Position numbers and translations under genes: made by a program. A stretch of 64,000 bases of DNA, from assembly GCF_014268785.2 (NCBI RefSeq), contig NZ_JABWRD020000002.1:62001-126000 (forward strand), given 5' to 3'. The stretch is from Pseudomonas shirazensis (GTDB lineage: Bacteria; Pseudomonadota; Gammaproteobacteria; Pseudomonadales; Pseudomonadaceae). Below the pieces are notes generated by a model that made no database searches, was not told the DNA's origin, and worked only from the letters and a program-made list of their open reading frames with translations. This document shows positions 58,001 through 64,000 of the stretch, in pieces; within the stretch, counting starts at the first letter, position 1; each line of letters starts with the position of its first letter.

Positions 58001-60294
58001 CCTTGTGCACCTCCGATCAACTCGACCACTGCATCCAGCAACGCGTCATCGTGGAAGCTGGCCTTTGCCAAATAGTAGTCGGCGCCGGCATCCAGGCCAC
58101 GCCGGCGGTCTTCTTCACGGTCCTTGTACGACACCACCATCACCGGCAAGCCTTGCAGGCGCTGGTCGCGGCGCACCAGGGTGACCAGTTCGATGCCATC
58201 CATGCGCGGCATGTCGATATCGGTTATCAGCAGGTCGAAGTCATCGCCGCGCAGGGCGTTCCAGCCATCCATACCGTCCACCGCCACGGCCACGTCGTAG
58301 CCGCGATTGCTTAGCAGCTTGCGTTGCAGCTCACGCACCGTCAGCGAGTCGTCCACCACCAGCACGCGCTTGCGGCTGACGCCCTTGGCACTGGCGCCGT
58401 TGCGTTCGATGCGCTCCAGGCGGCCGGTAGTCAGCAGCTTTTCCACCGAGCGCAGCAGGTCTTCGACGTCGACGATCAGTACCACCGAGCCATCGTCGAG
58501 CAACGCTCCGGCAGAAATATCCTGAACCTTGCCCAGGCGCGCATCGAGCGGCATCACCACCAGTACGCGCTCGCCGATCAGGCGCTCGACGGCAATCCCG
58601 TATAACTGATCGCGCTCGCGAATGACCACAACCCGCAGGCTGCGCTCATCGCCCTGCCCTTGCGGGCGATTGAGCAACTGATTGGCCGAGACCAGGCCGA
58701 TATGGCGCTGCTCGTGCCAGAAGTGTTGACGCCCTTCGATCTGGACGATGGCCTCGGCGGGCACGTCGAGGGTGCGCTCGATATGCGCCAGCGGAAAGGC
58801 ATACGCCTCGCCGCCGACCTCAACCACCAGGCTGCGCACCACCGACAAGGTCAGCGGCACCTGCAGTTGGAAGCAACAGCCTTGGCCAGCAACCTGGGTC
58901 AGCTCGATCGAGCCGCGTAGCTCGCGCACCATATGCTGCACTGCGTCCAACCCCACCCCGCGACCGGACACCTCGGTGACCCGATCGCGCATGCTGAAAC
59001 CGGGCAGGAACAGGAACGTCAGCAGCTCGGCTTCGCTCATCTGCGCCACGGTCTCGGCCGGTGACAAGGCCCGTTCGGCAATACTGCAGCGCAGCCGCTC
59101 AAGGTCGATGCCGGCGCCATCGTCACTCAGCTCGACAATCAGCATCCCAGCCTGGTGGGATGCACGCAGGCGGATCACGCCATCGCTGGGCTTGCCCGCC
59201 AACAGGCGTCGTTCGGGCAGTTCGATGCCATGGTCGACGGCGTTGCGCAGCAGGTGAATCAGCGGCGCTTCGAGTTTTTCCAGGACATCGCGATCGACCT
59301 GGGTTTTCTCGCCCTCGATCTGCAATTGCACCTGTTTGCCCAGTGAGCGGCCCAGATCGCGGACCATCCGGCTCTGCCCGGTAAGCACATCGGCGAACGG
59401 CCGCATGCGGCAGGCCAGCGCCGTGTCATACAAGTTTTGCGCGCGCTGGCTGGCTTGCCAGCCGAACTCGTCGAGCTCGGCTGCTTGCTGTTGCAGGATG
59501 GCCTGGGTTTCGCCGAGCAGGCGTTGGGTCTGGGCCAGCGCATCGAGTACTTCAGGGCTCTGGCCGCTGCTCTCAAGCTGGCTCTTCAGCCCGTCGAGGG
59601 CACGCATGCCCTGCCCGTGCATGCGCTTGAGCCGCTGCAGGCTGGCCAGGTAGGGCTTGAGCCGCTGGGTTTCCACCAGCGACTTGCTGGACTGGTCGAG
59701 CAGGCTGTTCAAGCGATCCGCGGTCACCCGCAATACTCGCTCGCCGGTCTGGCTGCTGCGTTTGCCTGGCCGCGGTGCAGGCTCGACATCGGCTTGCGCC
59801 TCGGCTGCCAGGACGAGCACATCGGCGCTAGCCACTGACGGCGCGGCCAACAGCGGTTCGCTCATTCCGGGGGTAACCACCTGTGGCGCCGCGCTGAACG
59901 CAGCAGCGGGGTCGAGCAACGCCGCCATCTGTGCGACAAAGCCCGGCACTGCCAGCTCACCGGCGGCATCGCCCGGCGTGGCGATGCGCATCAGCAGGTC
60001 GGTGCCTTGCAGCAAGGCATCGATGTGTTCGCCACGCAAACGCAGCCGGCCTTCCTGGGCCGCGACCAGGCAGTCTTCCATGACGTGGGCAACGCTCACC
60101 CCGGCATCGACGCCGACGATCCGCGCCGCGCCTTTGAGCGAGTGCGCGGCACGCATGCAGGCTTCGAGCTGATCGGCCTGGGTCGGGTTGCGCTCGAGCG
60201 CAATCAGGCCAGTGTTGAGCACCTGGGTCTGGGCTTCGGCCTCCAGGCTGAACAGCTCCAGCAAAGACGCATCACGCATTTGCTCAGGGGTCAT
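57997..60294 (-). CDS. wspE: WspE, hybrid CheA-type histidine kinase
   Basis: Autophosphorylates in response to WspA and passes phosphate to WspR and WspF. The 765-residue protein has an HPt domain with phosphohistidine H51 (MRAAHSLKGAARIV), a dimerisation and ATPase module (LLRNAVDHGIELPERR and GRGVGLDAVQHMV), a CheW-like domain and a C-terminal receiver with the acceptor aspartate near residue 692 (LLITDIDMPRMDG). ATG at 60294 overlaps the wspD stop by four bases. No missing motifs. Confidence 0.95.
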   Translation of the reverse strand: MTPEQMRDASLLELFSLEAEAQTQVLNTGLIALERNPTQADQLEACMRAAHSLKGAARIVGVDAGVSVAHVMEDCLVAAQEGRLRLRGEHIDALLQGTDLLMRIATPGDAAGELAVPGFVAQMAALLDPAAAFSAAPQVVTPGMSEPLLAAPSVASADVLVLAAEAQADVEPAPRPGKRSSQTGERVLRVTADRLNSLLDQSSKSLVETQRLKPYLASLQRLKRMHGQGMRALDGLKSQLESSGQSPEVLDALAQTQRLLGETQAILQQQAAELDEFGWQASQRAQNLYDTALACRMRPFADVLTGQSRMVRDLGRSLGKQVQLQIEGEKTQVDRDVLEKLEAPLIHLLRNAVDHGIELPERRLLAGKPSDGVIRLRASHQAGMLIVELSDDGAGIDLERLRCSIAERALSPAETVAQMSEAELLTFLFLPGFSMRDRVTEVSGRGVGLDAVQHMVRELRGSIELTQVAGQGCCFQLQVPLTLSVVRSLVVEVGGEAYAFPLAHIERTLDVPAEAIVQIEGRQHFWHEQRHIGLVSANQLLNRPQGQGDERSLRVVVIRERDQLYGIAVERLIGERVLVVMPLDARLGKVQDISAGALLDDGSVVLIVDVEDLLRSVEKLLTTGRLERIERNGASAKGVSRKRVLVVDDSLTVRELQRKLLSNRGYDVAVAVDGMDGWNALRGDDFDLLITDIDMPRMDGIELVTLVRRDQRLQGLPVMVVSYKDREEDRRRGLDAGADYYLAKASFHDDALLDAVVELIGGAQG

Positions 60295-60956
60295 GACAGG
60301 CTCCGCTTGACAGCAGACAGCAAGTGGGTCGAATCCAGTACGCGCACGCTGCGCCCGCGCCACTGCAGCACCGCGGCAGTGAAGCGCGCAGTGTCCTGGC
60401 CGTCTTCACAGGCATCGATATCAAGCCGATGGATGCCATCGACTTCATCCACTGGAGCAACTACCGGCCCGCCTTCGGCGGCCAGAATCAGCATGCGTGG
60501 CATTACCCGACCATTGATGGGGCTGGCCGGCAGGCTGTCGGCTCCCAGCAGCGCGGTCAGTGACAGGCACGGCACCAGGGCGCCGCGCACATTGGCCACA
60601 CCTTGCAGTACCCGCGAGCGCTGATGCGGCAGGGAATGCACGGATTGCACCGGAGCGATCTCGGCGAGGCTGGCAGTCGCCAGCGCCAGCCATTCTTCAC
60701 CCAGGCGGAACACCAGCATCGAACGCCCGGTGCATTCGGTCAGCGGCGCGGCTGCGACAGGCGCTACGTCCTGCTGCAGGGCGTAGCGATCGAGCAGGCG
60801 CGTGGCAGCTGCGGCATGCACTTCGCAGTTGCGGCAGTGAATATGCTGTTCAAGCAAAGGGCATTGCTTGTTGCCATGCACGCCGATGCGATTCCAGCAG
60901 TCGTCGATCGGCGCGTGGTCTTCGCTGACCAGCAGCAGCTCATGCATCTCGCTCAT
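60291..60956 (-). CDS. wspD: WspD, CheW-like coupling protein with N-terminal Cys/His motif
   Basis: Links WspA receptors to WspE. The 221-residue protein has a CheW domain (about 80-215: SMLVFRLGEEWLALATASLA, VANVRGALVPCLSLTALLG). The N-terminal 50 residues are unlike ordinary CheW: C20, C32, C41 and C44 with H38, H40 and H47 appear in DDCWNRIGVHG and CPLLEQHIHCRNCEVH, suggesting metal binding or a protein-docking module. It overlaps wspE and wspC by four bases each. Confidence 0.93.
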   Translation of the reverse strand: MSEMHELLLVSEDHAPIDDCWNRIGVHGNKQCPLLEQHIHCRNCEVHAAAATRLLDRYALQQDVAPVAAAPLTECTGRSMLVFRLGEEWLALATASLAEIAPVQSVHSLPHQRSRVLQGVANVRGALVPCLSLTALLGADSLPASPINGRVMPRMLILAAEGGPVVAPVDEVDGIHRLDIDACEDGQDTARFTAAVLQWRGRSVRVLDSTHLLSAVKRSLS

Positions 60957-62218
60957 CGTTGCGGCTCCCGACCGGCCCGCGCGGCGCGTTCCTGCAGACG
61001 CCGCGCACCGGCCTCATCGCCTTGTGCGGCGAGCAGCGTGGCCAGCTGCAGCAGCGCCTCGGGGTGCTGCGGCTCAAGGTACACGGCCTTGCGGTAATGA
61101 ATAATGGCGTTGTGGCTGTCGCCTGCGGTGTCGCTGAGCAAGCCCAGCCAGTAGTACACCTGCGCCTTGGGTTCGAACTGGCGCAGGTAGCGCTCGCAAC
61201 TGGCCAGCGCGGCCTGGCTGTCACCAGCGTTGGCCTGGCGGGCGATTTGCGCCAGCAGCTCGCTCTCGCCGGCCTGCCCGGCAATGGCCACCATCGACGG
61301 GGCGGGCGCTGAGCGCACGTGCCGCGGCGCTGGCGGCAAGCTACGCGGCACAGGCGGCTGGCTCCATGGCGCAGACACCAGGGCCGGCCGTGCAGGCGTC
61401 GGGGTAACTACGGGCACGGCTTGTTCCGGCTGGCGCACATAGGCGAACGACTGCGGGATGCCCAATGGCCGCATGCCCAGGCGCGCCAACAGGCTGCCTT
61501 CGGCGGGGCCAATGAACAGCACACCCTGGGCATGCAGCAATTGCTTGAGCACCGCAAACACCCGGCGCTGGGTGGGCACGTCGAAGTAGATCAGCAGGTT
61601 GCGACAGAAGACGAAGTCATAATGCCCGTTGCGACTAGCCAGGGCTGGATCAAGCACGTTGCCGACCTGCAGATCGACCTGGTGGCAGACTCGCTCGTGC
61701 AACTGATGGCCCTCACCGGTATCGCTGAAGTGCCGCTCGCGAAAGGCCACATCACTGCCACGAAACGAATTGCGCCCGTACAGCGCCTGGCGTCCACGGT
61801 CGACCGAGTTGGGGCTGATGTCCAGCCCATCGACACTGAACGCGGCGGCGCTCATGCCGCTGTCGAGCAACGCCATGGCTATCGAATAGGGCTCTTCGCC
61901 GGTCGAGCACGGCAGGCTGAGAATGCGTAGCGGCCGCACACCGGCCAGTTCGGCCAGGCGCTTGTGCGCGAGGCTGGCCAACGCGGCAAACGACTCGGGA
62001 TAACGGAAAAACCACGTTTCCGGGACGATCACCGCCTCGATCAGCGCTTGCTGTTCAGCCGCCGATTGCTGCAGCAGCAGCCAGTAATCGTTCAAGTCGT
62101 GGGCTGCCAGCGCAGCACTGCGCTGACGCAGGGCACGCTCGACCATGGGCGCACCGACCGACTCGACATCCAGGCCGATGCGCTCTTGCAAGAATCGAAA
62201 AAACTGCTGTTCGATCAT
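60953..62218 (-). CDS. wspC: WspC, CheR-like methyltransferase with C-terminal TPR
   Basis: Methylates WspA glutamates using SAM, opposing WspF. The 421-residue protein has the CheR domain (about 1-270: ETWFFRYPESFAALASL, LSLPCSTGEEPYSIAMALLD, FVFCRNLLIYFD), a Pro-rich linker (about 275-325) and tetratricopeptide repeats (about 330-415: KAQVYYWLGLLSDTAGDSHN). This layout is standard for WspC. It overlaps wspD and wspB by four bases. Confidence 0.95.
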   Translation of the reverse strand: MIEQQFFRFLQERIGLDVESVGAPMVERALRQRSAALAAHDLNDYWLLLQQSAAEQQALIEAVIVPETWFFRYPESFAALASLAHKRLAELAGVRPLRILSLPCSTGEEPYSIAMALLDSGMSAAAFSVDGLDISPNSVDRGRQALYGRNSFRGSDVAFRERHFSDTGEGHQLHERVCHQVDLQVGNVLDPALASRNGHYDFVFCRNLLIYFDVPTQRRVFAVLKQLLHAQGVLFIGPAEGSLLARLGMRPLGIPQSFAYVRQPEQAVPVVTPTPARPALVSAPWSQPPVPRSLPPAPRHVRSAPAPSMVAIAGQAGESELLAQIARQANAGDSQAALASCERYLRQFEPKAQVYYWLGLLSDTAGDSHNAIIHYRKAVYLEPQHPEALLQLATLLAAQGDEAGARRLQERAARAGREPQR

Positions 62219-62742
62219 ACCGGCACCTGCGCTGGCGGATCCGCGAACAACAAGCGACGGACCTCGTCACTGAGCAACTGGTCGATCTCGATGCGCTGCA
62301 ACATGCCCTGGGCATCCTGGCGCACCGGGCCCAGATAGGGCGCCTCGACGTTGTCCAGGCCATACGGCTGGAACTCGTCAGGCTGGCAGCGCAGGGTCTC
62401 GGTGGCCTGCTCGAGGATCAACCCCAGGCGCAGCGTTGTAGCGCTGGCAGCCGGGTGATAACGCACCACCACCAGCCGCGTGCTGGTGCGTGCTGCGGCC
62501 GGCCTGGCAAAGCTCAGCGCGGCCAGGTCGATCACCGGGATCAGCGCACCACGATGGCTGAGAATCCCGCGCACCCACCCCGGCGCCTGAGCGATAGGCT
62601 TGAGCGTACGCAGTGCCAGCACTTCCACCACCTCACGCACATCCAGAGCGAAGCGCTGGTCATTGAGGCGAAACTGCAGGTACAGCACACCTTTGCCGGT
62701 GCCGGCTGTGGGTTCGCGCTGAGGCAGATCCTTGATTGTCAT
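62215..62742 (-). CDS. wspB: WspB, CheW-like coupling protein
   Basis: Couples WspA to WspE. The 175-residue protein is a single CheW domain: YLQFRLNDQRFALDVREVVE and WVRGILSHRGALIPVIDLAA are its core strands. Its ATG overlaps the wspA stop by one base and its TGA overlaps the wspC ATG. No N-terminal Cys motif, unlike WspD. Confidence 0.95.
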   Translation of the reverse strand: MTIKDLPQREPTAGTGKGVLYLQFRLNDQRFALDVREVVEVLALRTLKPIAQAPGWVRGILSHRGALIPVIDLAALSFARPAAARTSTRLVVVRYHPAASATTLRLGLILEQATETLRCQPDEFQPYGLDNVEAPYLGPVRQDAQGMLQRIEIDQLLSDEVRRLLFADPPAQVPV

Positions 62743-64000
62743 CAGACTTTGAAACGCGAGACACCGCCACGCAGGCCAGCCGCGACCTGGCTCAGCTCAT
62801 CGATGGCGAAACTGGCCTGGCGCAGCGATTCGACGGTCTGGGTGCTGGCGTCGCTGAGCTGAGACAGCGCCTGGTTGATCTGCTCGGCACCGGTAGCCTG
62901 GGCCTGCATACCGTCATTGACCATCAATACCCGCGGCGCCAGCGCCTGGACCTGATGGATGATCTGGCTGAGTTGCTCGCCAACCTGCTGCACTTCGAAC
63001 ATGCCGCGGCGGACCTCTTCGGAAAACTTGTCCATGCCCATCACCCCGGCCGAAACCGACGACTGGATCTCGCGCACCATCTGCTCGATGTCGTAGGTCG
63101 CCACGGCGGTCTGGTCGGCCAGGCGGCGCACTTCAGTGGCCACCACGGCGAAGCCGCGGCCGTATTCGCCGGCCTTCTCGGCCTCGATCGCAGCGTTCAG
63201 CGACAGCAGGTTGGTCTGGTCGGCAACCTTGACGATGGTCACCACCACCTGATTGATGTTGCTGGCCTTCTCGTTGAGGATGCTCAGCTTGGCGTTGACC
63301 AGATCGGCCGCGCCCATCACCTGGTGCATGGTTTCTTCCATGCGTGCCAGGCCTTGCTGGCCGGAGCCGGCGAGGATCGAGGCCTGGTCAGCAGCCGAGG
63401 TGACCTCGGTCATGGTCCGCACCAGATCACGCGACGTGGCGGCGATCTCCCGCGAGGTGGCGCCGATTTCGGTGGTAGTGGCTGCGGTTTCGGTGGCCGT
63501 GGCTTGCTGCTGCTTGGAGGTGGCGGCAATTTCGGTAACCGAGGTGGTCACCTGCACCGACGAGCGCTGGGCCTGGGCGACCAGGCTGGCAAGGGATTCG
63601 GCCATTTCGTTGAAGCCGGTTTCGATGGCGCCGAACTCGTCCTTGCGGTCCAGGTCCAGGCGCATGCTCAAGTCGCCCGAGCGCAGCTTATCGAGGGCAT
63701 GGACGATGCGTTGCATGGGCGTGGTGATCGCACGCATCAACAACAGCCCGCAAATGCCGGCAGCGATGATGGCCAGGATCAGCGAAACGATCATGCTGCC
63801 CTTGGCGGTGGCCACGGCGCTGACGATATCTTTGGTGGCTACGTCGGCCGCTTCGCGATTGCGTTCGATCACGGTGTTGAGGTGCTTGCGCCCTTCGACC
63901 CAGGCGGGCGTCAGCACGTCGGTGATCAAGCGCTCGGCTTCGGCGTAGTTCTTCTGCCGGTAGGCCTCGAGTACCAGTTCGATGTCGGCGATGTAACGTT
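62742..64000 (-). CDS. wspA: WspA, surface-sensing methyl-accepting receptor (5' end outside window)
   Basis: Membrane receptor that detects surface contact and drives the Wsp pathway. About 419 codons are present: part of the periplasmic sensor, the second membrane helix ([20 protein letters not shown]), a HAMP domain ([17 protein letters not shown]) and the coiled-coil signalling domain with the hairpin tip [20 protein letters not shown]. Roughly the first 120 residues, with the first membrane helix, lie beyond the right edge. Its TGA overlaps the wspB ATG. Confidence 0.94.
   Translation of the reverse strand, partial: RYIADIELVLEAYRQKNYAEAERLITDVLTPAWVEGRKHLNTVIERNREAADVATKDIVSAVATAKGSMIVSLILAIIAAGICGLLLMRAITTPMQRIVHALDKLRSGDLSMRLDLDRKDEFGAIETGFNEMAESLASLVAQAQRSSVQVTTSVTEIAATSKQQQATATETAATTTEIGATSREIAATSRDLVRTMTEVTSAADQASILAGSGQQGLARMEETMHQVMGAADLVNAKLSILNEKASNINQVVVTIVKVADQTNLLSLNAAIEAEKAGEYGRGFAVVATEVRRLADQTAVATYDIEQMVREIQSSVSAGVMGMDKFSEEVRRGMFEVQQVGEQLSQIIHQVQALAPRVLMVNDGMQAQATGAEQINQALSQLSDASTQTVESLRQASFAIDELSQVAAGLRGGVSRFKV

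Overview
The window is a stretch of a Pseudomonas chromosome, most likely P. putida group. The evidence is gene order, high GC with GC-rich third positions, a complete wspABCDEF-wspR chemosensory operon, the glnD-map-rpsB-tsf-pyrH-frr-uppS-cdsA-dxr-rseP-bamA block, and a hairpin repeat of the type scattered through P. putida genomes. I found no rRNA, tRNA, CRISPR array, integrase, transposase or prophage gene.

Layout. 1-8989 (minus): translation and envelope genes rpsB, tsf, pyrH, frr, uppS, cdsA, dxr, rseP and bamA; bamA runs off the left edge. 9337-14885 (plus): map, glnD, dapC and an accessory astacin-like metalloprotease. 14888-16534 (minus): a CPA1 Na+/H+ antiporter. 16806-19919 (plus): an ArsC/Spx-like protein, dapD and the sulfur pair csdA-csdE, followed by convergent tcdA. 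21012-26065 (plus): ndvB-type glucan synthase, dapE, rlmA and a small conserved gene. A cold-shock gene lies opposite plsB. 29182-30305: two small exported proteins.

30360-38310: an RND efflux permease and its membrane-fusion partner (minus). About 3.1 kb further on is a TetR gene (plus) that looks like their regulator. The block between them, at roughly 34573-37640, carries an amino-acid permease, a PuuD-like gamma-glutamyl hydrolase, a possible tiny Cys-rich ORF and inverted repeats, and looks like an insertion. The permease lacks a standard start codon at the position its Shine-Dalgarno and homologous N-terminus predict: that codon is ATC.

38307-47467: rsmJ, a repeat-containing hypothetical protein, an extensin-like protein, a PEP-mutase-family enzyme, a DUF72 protein, tsaB, adk, ppc and small conserved genes. 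47750-48997: a DUF4398 lipoprotein and the OmpA-like lipoprotein lptF behind a good match to an AlgU (sigma-E type) promoter. RseP, at the left end, belongs to the protease cascade that releases AlgU, so the window holds both an upstream component and a probable target of that envelope-stress pathway. 49136-52955 (minus): a membrane protein, a lipoprotein hydrolase, a DUF1704/QEGLA metalloprotease-like protein, a lipoprotein and a TetR regulator. 53159-55834: lysS and prfB, the latter with the classical +1 programmed frameshift. 55931-64000 (minus): wspR, wspF, wspE, wspD, wspC, wspB and the 3' two thirds of wspA, which together form a surface-sensing pathway that controls cyclic-di-GMP.

Pathway links: dapC, dapD and dapE give three succinylase-branch steps of lysine/diaminopimelate synthesis; dxr and uppS serve isoprenoid and undecaprenyl lipid supply; cdsA and plsB serve phospholipid synthesis; tsaB and tcdA both act on the t6A/ct6A tRNA modification; csdA-csdE deliver sulfur and are linked to TcdA.
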